From Caldilineales bacterium (GTDB lineage Bacteria > Chloroflexota > Anaerolineae > J102): a stretch of DNA of 45,000 nucleotides. This document shows positions 1-9,280 of the stretch, in pieces (position 1 is the stretch's first letter; each line of letters starts with the position of its first letter). The stretch spans positions 1 through 45,000 of the forward strand of contig JAIBAP010000012.1 in the NCBI GenBank assembly GCA_019695115.1. The letters are read 5' to 3'. Made by a program: the position numbers and the translations under genes. The notes beneath the pieces were generated by a model. That model saw only the letters and a list, made by a program, of their open reading frames with translations, was not told where the DNA came from and did no database searches.

Positions 1-208
1 TCAGCCTACTTTGATGCCAGGTGTCGACTGCTCGGCCGAGCCGGCGTTTGCGCCCCTGCCTGGATTATGTGAGTTCCGCCTACTTTAACTCATCTCCCTC
101 TCTTCGGGAAACTTTGACGCCCACCCTCTCGTGCACTCGTGCGCAGGCCCATCGAAAGACCCTTGTCCATTGACGCTACGCCATGTTGAAAAGAGAAGAG
201 GGCAAAGG
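1..208. other. left edge, no gene recognised
   Basis: These first 208 bases hold no convincing gene. A GTG at 131 is in frame with the membrane protein that follows and would add 26 residues to it, but those residues are polar, do not look like a membrane protein start and have no good ribosome binding site, so I treat the stretch as upstream region. No clear promoter of two matched hexamers was found here. Confidence 0.5.
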
Positions 209-1252
209 ATGGTCTCGACAAGTAATTGGACCCCGCCCTACCCGCCAAGCTGGTTCGACCGGTTCACGGCCTCCATCGAGCGGCTTCCCGGCCCGGCGTG
301 GGTCTACTATTCAGCGCTGTTTGTAATCCTCTTCGCCGCCGAATCGGCCGCGCAGTGGGTGGCGGGAACGTATCCTGTAGGCTCGTTCAGCCGCCTTCAT
401 TTGCTGGTGACGGCGACGATCATCTACCTGCCGGCCTTCATGCACTATCTGAACCGGGCTGCATCCGCGGCCCTGACCTCGTTTCGGCCGGCGCTGGATG
501 TCAGCGAAGAGGGCTACAAGGACCTGCGCTATCGCCTGACCACCCTCCCCGCGCGCCAGGCGCTGTTCACCAGCCTGGTTGGTTTGGGCATCGCCGTCGT
601 TGCCCTGGTCGGCGACCCAACGATGGCCCCGTTGGGGATTTCATCGGCGTCTGTCTCGATTGCCTTCAATCTCGCGCTCGTCATCATCGCCTGGTTTTGT
701 TGGGCGCTGTTGCCCTATCAGCTTGTACGGCAACTCAATCTGGTCAATACCATCTACACCCGTTTCACGAAGATCCGCTTTTTGCAGCTCAGTCCCCTGT
801 ATTCGCTTTCAGGCTTTACGGCGCGGGCTGCGATCGGCCTGCTGATCGGAATCTATGCCTGGTTCATCGTCTCGCCCGATCTCATCCGCGACCCGGCGGT
901 GCTGGCTGTCTACATCCTGGGCATGACTCTGGCGGCTGCCGCCTTCTTTTTGCCGTTGCTTGGCATTCACCGCCTCCTGCAAGAGGAGAAACATCGGTGG
1001 CTGCTGGACGCTTCATACCGGCTTGAAGCCTGCGTGCTCGAGCTGCACCGGGGAATCGACCAATCCAACCTGACGGCCGTAGGGCAGATCAAGGATGCGA
1101 TCGCGGCTCTGGATACCGAACTCCGCCGCCTGCACGAGACGCCGACCTGGCCCTGGCAGCCTGGCACCCCGCGCACACTGCTGGTGGCCTTGTTCTTGCC
1201 GGTGGGCATTTGGCTGTTGCAGACCTTGGCGGCGCGGTATTTGAGGATGTGA
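209..1252 (+). CDS. hypothetical multi-pass membrane protein
   Basis: A 347-residue integral membrane protein of unknown function. I count about seven hydrophobic segments, near residues 30-50, 65-80, 115-135, 150-175, 200-220, 230-255 and 320-340, with a soluble helical stretch (about residues 255-310) before the last one. The ATG at 209 is chosen because a purine-rich AGGGCAAAGG lies just upstream; a GTG at 131 is the alternative. I do not recognise a family. It is followed by a 135-base gap with a good promoter for the next gene, so it is probably its own transcription unit and may not belong to the catabolic island. Confidence 0.7.
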   Translation: MVSTSNWTPPYPPSWFDRFTASIERLPGPAWVYYSALFVILFAAESAAQWVAGTYPVGSFSRLHLLVTATIIYLPAFMHYLNRAASAALTSFRPALDVSEEGYKDLRYRLTTLPARQALFTSLVGLGIAVVALVGDPTMAPLGISSASVSIAFNLALVIIAWFCWALLPYQLVRQLNLVNTIYTRFTKIRFLQLSPLYSLSGFTARAAIGLLIGIYAWFIVSPDLIRDPAVLAVYILGMTLAAAAFFLPLLGIHRLLQEEKHRWLLDASYRLEACVLELHRGIDQSNLTAVGQIKDAIAALDTELRRLHETPTWPWQPGTPRTLLVALFLPVGIWLLQTLAARYLRM

Positions 1253-1317
1253 ATTTCGTTGCAGTTTTCACCCGCATCCGTGCGTCGCACCTCCCACGCC
1301 GCCGCGCCCCTCCCCAC

Positions 1318-1346
1318 TTGACCCCCTCCCCCCACCAGGCTATCAT
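1318..1346 (+). promoter_or_regulatory. putative sigma-70-type promoter for 1388 operon
   Basis: TTGACC at 1318-1323 and TATCAT at 1341-1346 are separated by exactly 17 bases. Transcription would begin near 1353, leaving a leader of about 35 bases before the ATG at 1388. It would drive the 77-aa gene and the YgeY-like hydrolase. Confidence 0.5.
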
Positions 1347-1387
1347 TCCCACCGACCAGACATCATGTCCATCTCAGGAACGGCCCT

Positions 1388-1621
1388 ATGACCACCGAAA
1401 CCACGAATATCGCTGACCAGGCGCTGCTGGAAACAATCGATCCTGTACAGGCCACGGGTAGTGGCCCGGATGCAGGTGAGCCGGGCAACGATCCGAATGA
1501 ACCACCCTTCCGCCCTGTCCACCTCCCGGAGGGTATTCTAGCTGGATATGATTTCTCCCCAGATGCATTGAAAGAAGCGCGGCGCATCATGTGGCCGGAT
1601 CGATCTGAGAAGTTTGGCTGA
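1388..1621 (+). CDS. hypothetical small protein (77 aa)
   Basis: A 77-residue acidic, probably soluble protein that I do not recognise. The N-terminal half is rich in Thr, Pro, Gly and Asp and looks disordered; the C-terminal third (LKEARRIMWPDR region) could form a helix. Support for a real gene is positional: a promoter with a 17-base spacer lies at 1318-1346, CAGGAACGG sits before the ATG, and the stop is 11 bases before the start of the M20 hydrolase, whose GAGG ribosome site overlaps this stop. It could be a small partner or regulator of the hydrolase, which is inference only. Confidence 0.55.
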   Translation: MTTETTNIADQALLETIDPVQATGSGPDAGEPGNDPNEPPFRPVHLPEGILAGYDFSPDALKEARRIMWPDRSEKFG

Positions 1622-1632
1622 GGCATCGCTCC

Positions 1633-2784
1633 TTGCCCCTCACCCTCCCCCACCTCACCACCTTCCTCCAGGCCCTCGTCCGCGCCCGCTCGCTTTCGGG
1701 TGAGGAAGGGGCCGTCGTCCAGCTTGCCGCCGCCGAGATGCGGTTGCTGGGCTTCGACGACGTCCACATCGACGCCAACGGCAGCCTGATCGGCCTGATC
1801 CAGGGGGCGGGGCCAGGGCCAACCCTGCTGCTCGATGCGCATTGCGACACCGTCGGCGTGGCCCCCGGCGCGCCCTGGCGTCAGGAGCCGTTTGGAGCCG
1901 AGATCGTGGAGGATCGCATGTATGGGCGGGGGACGAGCGACATGAAGGGCGCTTTGGCGGCGATGGTGCATGCGGCGGCGGCGGTCGATCGGGCGAGCCT
2001 GGCCGGGCGGGTGGCCGTCAGCGCCACGGTCATGGAAGAGGTGATGGAGGGTGTCAGCCTGCGGGCGGTGATGGACTACGTCCAGCCAGACTTCGTCGTC
2101 ATCGGCGAGGCCACCGAACTCAACCTCAACCACGGCGGCCGGGGCCGGGCCGAAGTCCAGATCGAAGCCATCGGCAAGCCCGCCCATTCCTCCACCCCCC
2201 ACCTGGGCGAGAACGCCGTCCTCAAGATGCTGCCGGCCATCCAGACCATCGACCGCCTGCCCCTGCCCAGCGACCCCCTGCTCGGCCCCGGCCTCATGGC
2301 CCTCACCGACATCATCTCCGAGCCATACCCTGGCCATTCCGTCGTCCCCAGCCGCTGCCGCGTGACCTACGACCGCCGCCTCCTGACCGATGAAAGCATC
2401 GAGAGCGTCGTGACTGGGCTGAAGGCGCTGCCCGAGATGGCAAACATCCACGTGCGCATCGCCGACGGCGAGCACACCACCTACACCGGCGCCACCCTCA
2501 GCGGCCCCAAATTCTTCCCTGCCTGGAAACTTGAACCCGAACACCCCCTCGTTCAGGCATCCCTGGCGGGGCTGCGCGCGGCCGGCCTGAACCCCGGCCT
2601 TTCGGCCTATCGCTTCTGCACCAACGCCGCCTTCAGCGCCGGCTGGGCGGGCGTCCCCACCGTCGGCTTCGGCCCCTCGGCCGAGGGCCAGGCCCACGTG
2701 GTGGACGAATACATCGAACTCGATCAACTCTTCGCCGCCGCCCGCGGCTACCTCGGCATCATCCAGGCTGTGCTCGGTCGATGA
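1633..2784 (+). CDS. M20 family metallohydrolase, YgeY-like
   Basis: A 383-residue zinc aminoacylase/carboxypeptidase-fold enzyme of the ArgE/DapE/YgeY group, which hydrolyses amide bonds of small molecules in the cytoplasm. The family residues are visible: His70 and Asp72 in DAHCDTV, bridging Asp103 in GRGTSDMKG, the Glu135-Glu136 pair, Glu159 in IGEAT, and the last metal His in QAHVVDEY near residue 355. A dimerisation insert occupies about residues 170-290. The start is a TTG with GAGG nine bases upstream. YgeY is known from purine-degradation and selenium-dependent molybdenum hydroxylase clusters; the SsnA-, YgfM- and XdhD-like genes elsewhere in this window fit that grouping. ArgE- or DapE-type function in amino acid synthesis is the main alternative. 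Confidence 0.85.
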   Translation: MPLTLPHLTTFLQALVRARSLSGEEGAVVQLAAAEMRLLGFDDVHIDANGSLIGLIQGAGPGPTLLLDAHCDTVGVAPGAPWRQEPFGAEIVEDRMYGRGTSDMKGALAAMVHAAAAVDRASLAGRVAVSATVMEEVMEGVSLRAVMDYVQPDFVVIGEATELNLNHGGRGRAEVQIEAIGKPAHSSTPHLGENAVLKMLPAIQTIDRLPLPSDPLLGPGLMALTDIISEPYPGHSVVPSRCRVTYDRRLLTDESIESVVTGLKALPEMANIHVRIADGEHTTYTGATLSGPKFFPAWKLEPEHPLVQASLAGLRAAGLNPGLSAYRFCTNAAFSAGWAGVPTVGFGPSAEGQAHVVDEYIELDQLFAAARGYLGIIQAVLGR

Positions 2785-2897
2785 GGGGCGCATGACGGTG
2801 GCGGGGATGGACATCGTGCGGCTGGCCTGTCGCTGCGACGCTTCAACCCCTGCCTGGGCCCCGCCTGGGCCGCGGCTGCCTGAGCGGGCTGGGCGTC

Positions 2898-3068
2898 TTG
2901 TTGGTCGCCGGCTGCGGTTGTGGCATGATTGGGGCCGCCCTCGACCGGCTGTTCGGCACACTGGTGCAGACGCCCGCCACAGCCGGCGCGCCCGCCTCGA
3001 CCTCAGGCCCGTTCCTCTCGGCCGGCCTGCTCCTGGTCATCCTCCTCGCCGTCATCGCCTTCCTCTAA
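2898..3068 (+). CDS. possible small membrane protein, perhaps degenerate
   Basis: The frame ending with TAA at 3066-3068 encodes two hydrophobic stretches: [17 protein letters not shown], and a C-terminal segment [13 protein letters not shown]. The part between them (residues of the type [14 protein letters not shown]) is a plausible linker. The frame stays open upstream to 2796 but has no good ATG, and the start at TTG 2898 is a guess. It may be the intact end of a small membrane protein whose beginning has been damaged, or a chance ORF in GC-rich DNA. Confidence 0.22.
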   Translation: MLVAGCGCGMIGAALDRLFGTLVQTPATAGAPASTSGPFLSAGLLLVILLAVIAFL

Positions 3069-3143
3069 AGTCTGACCAGCCCGGCGCCCTCCTGTCGATC
3101 CCTGCCCCGCCCCCTCCGCAAACCCTGACCCCGCCCACCGACC

Positions 3144-3375
3144 CACGGAACACGCAACACGCCTCACGTTTCACGCCTGAGCCTCACGTTTCACGCCTCA
3201 CGCCTCACGTTTCACGCCTCACGCCTCACGTTTCACGCCTCACGTTTCACGCCTCACGTTTCACGCCTCACGTTTCACGCCTCACGCCTCACGTTTCACG
3301 CCTCACGCCTCACGTTTCACGCCTCACGTTTCACGCCTCACGCCTCACGTTTCACGCCTCACGCCTCACTCATCA
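3144..3375. repeat. heptamer tandem repeat array (CACGCCT / CACGTTT)
   Basis: About 30 tandem seven-base units, mostly CACGCCT and CACGTTT (with flanking T), alternating in 7- and 14-base periods. The left end begins with related CACGGAA and CACGCAA units. The array ends about 14 bases before the LLM gene and leaves only the GGAG ribosome site free. Relatives lie at 4424-4681, 7691-7786, 29053-29139 and 30663-30756. Confidence 0.9.
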
Positions 3376-3388
3376 CGGAGCAACCCCC

Positions 3389-4414
<1,026 letters not shown>

Positions 4415-4423
4415 AACTGCAAT

Positions 4424-4681
4424 TCGTGTTCCGGGTTCCGGGTTCCGTGTTGCGTGGTGCGTGGTGCGTGTTCCGTGTTCCGTGGTGCGTGAGGATCGAC
4501 GACGTGATCTCACGCCTCACGTTTCACGCCTCACGCCTCACGTTTCACGCCTCACGCCTCACGTTTCACGCCTCACGCCTCACGTTTCACGCCTCACGCC
4601 TCACGCCTCACGCCTCACGTTTCACGCCTCACGCCTCACGCCTCACGCCTCACGTTTCACGCCTCACACCTCACGTTTCAC
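4424..4681. repeat. inverted heptamer array
   Basis: The left arm (about 4424-4491) is made of CGTG-type heptamers such as CGTGTTC and CGTGGTG; the right arm (about 4509-4681) is made of CACGCCT and CACGTTT units. A short unique spacer with ATCGACGACG separates them. The two arms are roughly complementary in style, so the whole could fold back on itself. Confidence 0.85.
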
Positions 4682-4728
4682 GATCCAGCAAACCAGCCCG
4701 GCGATCAATCGTGCTTCATGAGTGTACG

Positions 4729-4742
4729 TTGTCCACTGAGAG
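4729..4742 (+). promoter_or_regulatory. operator-like site upstream of hcn-type promoter
   Basis: TTGTCCACTGAGAG matches the palindrome TTGTCAACTGACAA found at 17955-17968 in 11 of 14 positions and ends exactly where the -35 hexamer of the next promoter begins. A shared regulator, perhaps one of the XRE-cupin proteins, is an inference. Confidence 0.35.
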
Positions 4743-4771
4743 TTGACGGTTGGCAGGCGGCGTGCTAGGAT
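4743..4771 (+). promoter_or_regulatory. putative sigma-70-type promoter for hcn-type operon
   Basis: TTGACG at 4743-4748 and TAGGAT at 4766-4771 with a 17-base spacer. The start of transcription would be near 4778, giving a leader of about 73 bases to the GTG at 4851. Confidence 0.5.
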
Positions 4772-4850
4772 TTCGGCGCTACCGACTTCCACAACCCTTG
4801 CAGCGCCGGCTGGACATGGCGCGCCGCTCCCGTCCTCCCAGGGCTGTCCC

Positions 4851-5156
4851 GTGCGGATCACTCGCTCCGATGCTTTCCTTCCCCCGCTCGAACGGGGAGA
4901 GCCGATCACCGTCAGCATCGACGGGCGGTCTGTGAGCGCCTTCGCTGGCGAATCGGTGGCGGCGGTGCTGCTGGCCGAGGGCATCCGCAGCTTCCGGCAG
5001 ACGGCGAAGAGGGGCGAGGGGCGGGGCCTGTTCTGCGGCATTGGCATTTGCTACGATTGCCTGGTGACGGTGGACGGAACCGCCAACCTGCGCGCCTGCC
5101 TGACGCCGGTGACGCCCGGCTGCGCTATCGAAACAGGGGCGAGGGGGCAGGCATGA
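4851..5156 (+). CDS. (2Fe-2S)-binding small subunit of HcnABC/sarcosine oxidase-type dehydrogenase
   Basis: A 101-residue ferredoxin-like protein of the HcnA / OoxA / sarcosine oxidase alpha N-terminal type. The [2Fe-2S] ligands are intact: Cys62, Cys67 and Cys70 in FCGIGICYDC, then Cys near 82 in RAC. It starts with a strand motif around ITVSIDGRSVSAFAGE. The reading frame is open further left, but that part is promoter DNA; the GTG at 4851 has AGGG nine bases upstream and the right family length. It overlaps the next gene by ATGA, so the two subunits are translated together. It would shuttle electrons from the FAD subunit (encoded far away at 11912-13066) in a membrane-linked amine dehydrogenase. 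Confidence 0.82.
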   Translation: MRITRSDAFLPPLERGEPITVSIDGRSVSAFAGESVAAVLLAEGIRSFRQTAKRGEGRGLFCGIGICYDCLVTVDGTANLRACLTPVTPGCAIETGARGQA

Positions 5157-6589
5157 CCGAGCGCGTCGATGTGGCCGTGGTGGGCGCGGGGCCGGCGGGA
5201 TTGCAGGCTGCCATCGTCGCCGCCCAGGCCGGGGCGAGGGTGGCCCTGATCGACAGCTATCCCCGGCCGGGCGGCCAGTACTTCAAGCAGCCGCCCGCCG
5301 CCTTTCGGGGTCACGACCGCTGGCGCCAGCAAGCGGCGCTGGACGCGCTGCTTGCGCACTTGGCGCGGCCCAACGCGCAGATTTTCGGCGAAACGTTGGT
5401 TTGGGGCGCGTTTGCAGCCGATGGCGGCGACGGCTGGCTGCTGGCGCTGCACGGCCCTGCCGCCCCCCATCGCCTGCACGCTCAGGCGCTGATCCTGGCC
5501 GCCGGCGCCTACGACCGCCCCATCCCCTTCCCCGGCTGGACGTTGCCCGGTGTGATGGCCGCCGGCGGGGTGCAAACGCTGATCAAGGGCCAGCGCCTGC
5601 TGCCGGGCCGCCGGGTGTTGCTTTCTGGCTCCGGGCCGCTGCAACTGGCCGTGGCCGCCGCCCTGGTGCACGCCGGGGCCGACGTGGTGGCCGTGTTGGA
5701 GGGGTCAGCGCTCGGCTTCTCGGCCCTGAAGCAAGCGCCTGCAGCCTGGGGCCAATGGTCGCGGCTGGCCGAAGGCTGGGGCTATCTGCGCACCCTGCGC
5801 GCGGCCGGCGCGCCCCTGCGTCGCGGCTGGGCGGTGGTGGCGGCGCACGGGCAAGGCGAAGTGCAGGAAGCGGTCATCGCCCGGCTCGACGCCGACTGGC
5901 GGCCCATCCCCGGCACGGCCCAGACCCTGGCCGTCGACACGATCGTGATTGGCTACGGCTTCATTCCCTCGACCGAACTGAGCCGATTGCTCGGCTGCGA
6001 GCATGATTTCGTTCCCGAACAGGGGGGCTACGTCCCCCGCCGCGACGACGAGATGCAGACGACATTGCCGGGCGTGTTTGCCGTGGGCGATGGCGCCGGC
6101 ATCGGCGGGGCCGCGCTGGCGCAGATCGAAGGCCGCATCGCCGGCATCGCCGCCGCCCACCGCCTGGGCTTTGTGAGCGCCGCCGAGGCCGAGCAGATGA
6201 AGGCGGCGCTGCGCCCGCACTGGCAGCGCGAGCGCCGTTTCGCCGCCATGCTCGGCCGGCTGTTCACGCCCGGGCCGGGGCTGTACACCCTCGCCGACGA
6301 CGACACCACCCTCTGCCGCTGCGAAGAGGTGACGGTGGGGCAGGTGCGCGCTGCCGCCGCCGATGGCGTGCAGTCGGTCAACGAGTTGAAAGGCTTGACG
6401 CGGGCCGGCATGGGCAACTGCCAGGGCCGCATCTGCGGCGAGCTGGCCGCGCGGCTGCTGGCCGACGCCGTGGGCGCCGACGCCGCCGACCCAAAACAGA
6501 TCGAGGCGATGGGCCGCTTCACCGTCCGCCCACCCATCCATCCCCTGCCCCTCTCCGTCCTGGCCGCCGCCGCCGAACCCACACCCTGA
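5153..6589 (+). CDS. FAD/NAD(P)-binding middle subunit of HcnABC-type amine dehydrogenase
   Basis: A 478-residue pyridine-nucleotide-disulphide-type flavoprotein of the HcnB / OoxA / sarcosine oxidase alpha family. It has a GAGPAG dinucleotide motif at residues 11-16, a second Rossmann motif (GSGPLQLA) near 163, the FAVGDGAGIGG flavin motif near 305, and a C-terminal BFD-type [2Fe-2S] domain with CRC at about 388-390 and CQGRIC at about 423-428. Such proteins form a heterotrimer with the small Fe-S subunit and a DadA-like FAD subunit and oxidise amines such as glycine, octopine, sarcosine or D-hydroxyproline. The ATG overlaps the previous stop (ATGA). The usual third gene is not next door; a candidate lies at 11912-13066. 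Confidence 0.85.
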   Translation: MTERVDVAVVGAGPAGLQAAIVAAQAGARVALIDSYPRPGGQYFKQPPAAFRGHDRWRQQAALDALLAHLARPNAQIFGETLVWGAFAADGGDGWLLALHGPAAPHRLHAQALILAAGAYDRPIPFPGWTLPGVMAAGGVQTLIKGQRLLPGRRVLLSGSGPLQLAVAAALVHAGADVVAVLEGSALGFSALKQAPAAWGQWSRLAEGWGYLRTLRAAGAPLRRGWAVVAAHGQGEVQEAVIARLDADWRPIPGTAQTLAVDTIVIGYGFIPSTELSRLLGCEHDFVPEQGGYVPRRDDEMQTTLPGVFAVGDGAGIGGAALAQIEGRIAGIAAAHRLGFVSAAEAEQMKAALRPHWQRERRFAAMLGRLFTPGPGLYTLADDDTTLCRCEEVTVGQVRAAAADGVQSVNELKGLTRAGMGNCQGRICGELAARLLADAVGADAADPKQIEAMGRFTVRPPIHPLPLSVLAAAAEPTP

Positions 6590-6629
6590 CTCCCGCCCAT
6601 TTCGCACCCCACCCCACCGAGAAAGCGCC

Positions 6630-7655
6630 ATGACCCCCAAACACCGCACCCTGTTCGTCACCGACCGCGGCCAGCAACAGCAGCAATGGGCGCTGGAAGG
6701 CGCGCCGCCCGACCTGGACATTGTCATGCGCCGCCGCCCGCCCAAAGAGGAGATCATCGCCCTGCTGCCCGAGATGGAGTTCTTCATCTCCGAGCGCTCG
6801 GGCGTGATCGACGCCGATATGATCGCCGCCGGCAGCCAGCTCCGGCTGATCCAGCGCCTGGGCGTGCAGACCTGGGACATCGACCTGGAAGCGGCGCGGG
6901 CCGCCGGCATCCCCGTCTGTTATCTGCCGGTGCAGACCTGCGAGCTGGTGGCCGAGCACGTGGTCATGCAGATCCTGTGCCTGGTCAAGCGCGTGCGCGA
7001 GTTGATGCAGGTCGCCGAGGATGGCGATGATTGGGGTCAGCCCCCCCGCCGCTGCGACGAGGATCATTTTGCCTACAACTGGTCGCACCGCCAGAACATC
7101 GGCGGGCTGGCCGGCAAGAGGGTGGGCATCCTCGGCTTCGGCGAGATCGGCGTCGAACTGGCCCGCCGTCTGCAGCCGTTCGGGTGTACGGTGCTCTATC
7201 AGAAACGCAAGCGCTACCCCGCCCCTGTCGAGGCCGAATTCGGCATCCGCTTTGCCACGCAAGCTGAGATCGCCGCGGCCGCCGATGTGATCGTCGCTCT
7301 GCTGCCGCTCGGCCCTGAAACCGAGCAAAGTCTGAGCACGGCCTTCTTCGCCTCGCTCAAGCCGGGGGCGCTGTTCATCCAATCCGGCGGCAGCGCCACG
7401 GTGGATGAGGAGGCCTTGGCCGCGGCCCTGCGCTCGGGGCAGTTGGGCGGGGCGGCGGTGGATGGCTTCACCTGGGAGCCGGTGCAGCCGCACAATCCGC
7501 TGCTGGCGCTGGCCCGCGACCCCATGTGCAACCTAGTGCTCACGCCCCACGTGGCCGCCGGCGCCATCACCATCACCGGCGCCCTGCGCCAGGGCGATTA
7601 CGTCAACATCGTCGCCGCCCTGAAAGGCGAACCCCTGCGCCATCGTCTGGCATGA
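6630..7655 (+). CDS. D-2-hydroxyacid dehydrogenase homologue lacking catalytic Arg (copy 1)
   Basis: A 341-residue protein of the NAD-dependent D-isomer hydroxyacid dehydrogenase family, with a split substrate domain and the nucleotide motif GILGFGEIG near residues 164-172. The Glu of WEP and the His of TPHVAAG (about residue 307) are present. The Arg that normally binds the substrate carboxylate, in the N-x-x-R-G motif before VDE, is Gly254 here (QSGGSATVDE). It shares with the copy at 30762 an ISER segment and an unusual DEDxFAYNWS insertion, so the two form one subfamily. It follows the amine dehydrogenase subunits by 40 bases. Function in the pathway is probable, but a simple 2-hydroxyacid substrate is doubtful. 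Confidence 0.8.
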   Translation: MTPKHRTLFVTDRGQQQQQWALEGAPPDLDIVMRRRPPKEEIIALLPEMEFFISERSGVIDADMIAAGSQLRLIQRLGVQTWDIDLEAARAAGIPVCYLPVQTCELVAEHVVMQILCLVKRVRELMQVAEDGDDWGQPPRRCDEDHFAYNWSHRQNIGGLAGKRVGILGFGEIGVELARRLQPFGCTVLYQKRKRYPAPVEAEFGIRFATQAEIAAAADVIVALLPLGPETEQSLSTAFFASLKPGALFIQSGGSATVDEEALAAALRSGQLGGAAVDGFTWEPVQPHNPLLALARDPMCNLVLTPHVAAGAITITGALRQGDYVNIVAALKGEPLRHRLA

Positions 7656-7690
7656 GGGTCTTTCGGACGCAACGTAGCGAGACCTGGTTT

Positions 7691-7786
7691 GTGAGGCGTG
7701 AGGCGTGTTGCGTGAGGCGTGAGGCGTGTTGCGTGAGGCGTGAAAATCGCCGCCGCTCTTCACGGAACACGGAACACGGAACACGT
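7691..7786. repeat. inverted heptamer array between convergent genes
   Basis: GTGAGGC/GTGTTGC-type heptamers on the left, a unique spacer AAATCGCCGCCG, then CACGGAA-type heptamers on the right. It separates the hydroxyacid dehydrogenase and the convergent regulator gene and may act as a weak bidirectional terminator, although no T-run follows. Confidence 0.75.
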
Positions 7787-8374
7787 CTACCCCTGCCCAG
7801 GGCGCACGACCGCCGAGATGTACTCGGCCGGCCCACCGTCGATGGCACGGATGCTTTCCATAAAGCGGTTCTCGAAGTAGATCGAATCCCCCACCTCGAG
7901 CTGGTAGGTCTGGCCAGCAACCTGAATCTCGATTTCACCTGCCATGACCACGATGCACTCTTCGGTTGGCTCAGCCAGCGGCTGCTGCATGATGTTCCCG
8001 GCCTCGGGCGGCACCCGCACCAGGAAGAGCACCATCTTGCGGGTGAGTTGCGGCGTCAGGATCTCATACGTGACATTGCTGTCCGGGAAGAACATGTGCC
8101 GCCGCCGATCTCTCGTCACCACCAGATCGCTATCCGAGGAATCGGCCAGCAGTCGGTGCAGCGGCGTGCGCAGCGCCAGCGCAATCCGCCGCGCCGAAGC
8201 CAGCGTGGGATTGGCCAGACCGCGCTCCAGGTTGCTGAGGAAGGTGGTGCTGAGGTCGGTCATCTCGGCCAGTTCGCGCAGGCTGAGGCCCATTTCGGCC
8301 CGACGCTCTTTGATCCGCTCGCCAAACCTGATATTTTCCGCGGAGGGTTCGTCCATGATGTCCAACTTTATCAT
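7787..8374 (-). CDS. XRE-family regulator with C-terminal cupin domain (copy 1)
   Basis: A 195-residue transcription regulator. Residues about 17-70 are a classic XRE/lambda Cro helix-turn-helix (LSLRELAEMTDLSTTFLSNL is the turn and recognition helix), and about 110-190 form a cupin beta-barrel with TEECIVVMAGEIEI and GDSIYF. This class usually binds a small metabolite in the cupin and represses catabolic genes. ATG 8374 or ATG 8356 could be the start; neither has a strong ribosome site. It diverges from the isomerase gene with only about 40 bases between the starts, so it may control that operon and itself. A paralogue lies at 10342-10935. Confidence 0.88.
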   Translation of the reverse strand: MIKLDIMDEPSAENIRFGERIKERRAEMGLSLRELAEMTDLSTTFLSNLERGLANPTLASARRIALALRTPLHRLLADSSDSDLVVTRDRRRHMFFPDSNVTYEILTPQLTRKMVLFLVRVPPEAGNIMQQPLAEPTEECIVVMAGEIEIQVAGQTYQLEVGDSIYFENRFMESIRAIDGGPAEYISAVVRPGQG

Positions 8375-8412
8375 GCCGCTGGCCGCTTGTCATCTTCGCT
8401 GGGGGTGATGTG

Positions 8413-9240
8413 ATGGAATACACCGGTTATCTCGATTTTTGGTTTCGCGACCGGCCCATCGTCGCACGGGTCGAGCCGATGGTCGGGCTGGGGTTCCGGC
8501 GCCTGGATGTGTGGTATTGGCGCGGCCAGCCGATGGCCGACCTGGCCGCCGAATGCCGGCGGCTGGGCGCCGTGCTCAATTCGGCCTTCGACGACGAGAT
8601 GGGTTCGCTGGTCGATCCGGGCGACAACGAACTGACTTACCGCTCCTGGGCCGAGAGCCTGGAGATGGCCGTCCGTTTCGGCGTGCAGCACCTGTTTCTC
8701 TTCTCCAACCAGGTCGATCTGATCGACGGCAAGACCTGGACCCGACGGCTTTCCGCCAACTTCACGCCCGCCCAGCAATACGCCAACGCCCTCCGCCAGA
8801 CCGAGCGCATCCTCAAGCTGGTGGAGCAGACGCCCGTGCAGGTGTGGGTGGAGGCGCTGAACGAGTTCCACATCCAGGGCGGCATCCTGGTGCACAACCA
8901 CGACCTGGCCGCCGATTGGGTGCGGCGCTTCCAGCACCCGCAATTGCGCATGGTCTTCGACTGCTATCACCAGCAGCGCGACTCCGGCAATCTGATCTGG
9001 GGGCTGGAGGCCTACGCCGGGCTGTACGACGCCGTGCACATCGCCGATGTCCCCACCCGCCAGGAGCCGGGCACCGGCGAGATCAACTTCGCCAACATCC
9101 GGCGCAAGCTGGGCAAGTTGGGTTACAATGGCTTCGTCGGTCTGGAATTCTACCCCTCCACCACCGAAGCCGAGGCGCTGGCGAAAGTCAGGGCGGTTTT
9201 TCCTCTGGAATCTCCTCCAGAAGACCCTAAAGGTCTTTGA
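8413..9240 (+). CDS. hydroxypyruvate isomerase-like TIM-barrel protein
   Basis: A 275-residue sugar-phosphate isomerase/epimerase (AP endonuclease 2) fold protein. The catalytic Glu residues are in VWVEALN and in VGLEFYPS, and the [18 protein letters not shown] segment is very close to the Hyi pattern. Hyi interconverts hydroxypyruvate and tartronate semialdehyde; related enzymes act on other short 2-oxo sugars. The ATG at 8413 is preceded by GGGGGTG; a GTG one codon earlier is possible. It leads an operon with an aldolase and DUF2277. With the aldolase it could process a C3 or larger carbon side chain released from the island's substrate (inference). Confidence 0.78.
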   Translation: MEYTGYLDFWFRDRPIVARVEPMVGLGFRRLDVWYWRGQPMADLAAECRRLGAVLNSAFDDEMGSLVDPGDNELTYRSWAESLEMAVRFGVQHLFLFSNQVDLIDGKTWTRRLSANFTPAQQYANALRQTERILKLVEQTPVQVWVEALNEFHIQGGILVHNHDLAADWVRRFQHPQLRMVFDCYHQQRDSGNLIWGLEAYAGLYDAVHIADVPTRQEPGTGEINFANIRRKLGKLGYNGFVGLEFYPSTTEAEALAKVRAVFPLESPPEDPKGL

Positions 9241-9254
9241 GACCTTTAGGGTCT
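9222..9254. repeat. perfect 14-bp inverted repeat over a stop codon
   Basis: AGACCCTAAAGGTC at 9222-9235 is matched by GACCTTTAGGGTCT at 9241-9254 around a five-base loop that contains the TGA stop of the isomerase gene. There is no T-run, so it is more likely a small dispersed palindrome or a partial attenuator between isomerase and aldolase than a classical terminator. A related but shorter palindrome lies inside the alcohol dehydrogenase gene. Confidence 0.8.
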
Positions 9255-9280
9255 CTCGTGCTCATCAAGGACCCTTGATC

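Larger units (their letters stand above)
2785..3388. other. 604-base gap: possible small membrane ORF then heptamer repeats
   Basis: Between the hydrolase and the LLM oxidoreductase there is no well-supported gene. The first half (to 3068) has an open frame ending in a hydrophobic segment, listed separately. From about 3144 to 3375 it is filled by tandem heptamers of the CACGCCT/CACGTTT type. No clear promoter was seen. Confidence 0.6.
4415..4850. other. 436-base gap: inverted heptamer arrays and hcn-type promoter
   Basis: No gene is supported here. From 4424 to 4681 it consists of heptamers, CGTG-type on the left and CACG-type on the right. The last 120 bases hold an operator-like sequence (4729-4742) and a well-spaced promoter (4743-4771) for the amine dehydrogenase genes. 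Confidence 0.7.

Noticed and set aside
1363-2961. 532-residue ORF on the minus strand
   Set aside because: It lies opposite the M20 hydrolase, which has clear metal motifs; the composition is His/Gly/Asp-rich as expected for an antisense frame in GC-rich DNA.
2792-3388. N-terminal extension of the LLM gene through heptamer repeats
   Set aside because: It encodes repeated HVSRLT phrases from the repeats; the conserved fold starts at ATG 3389 after a ribosome site.
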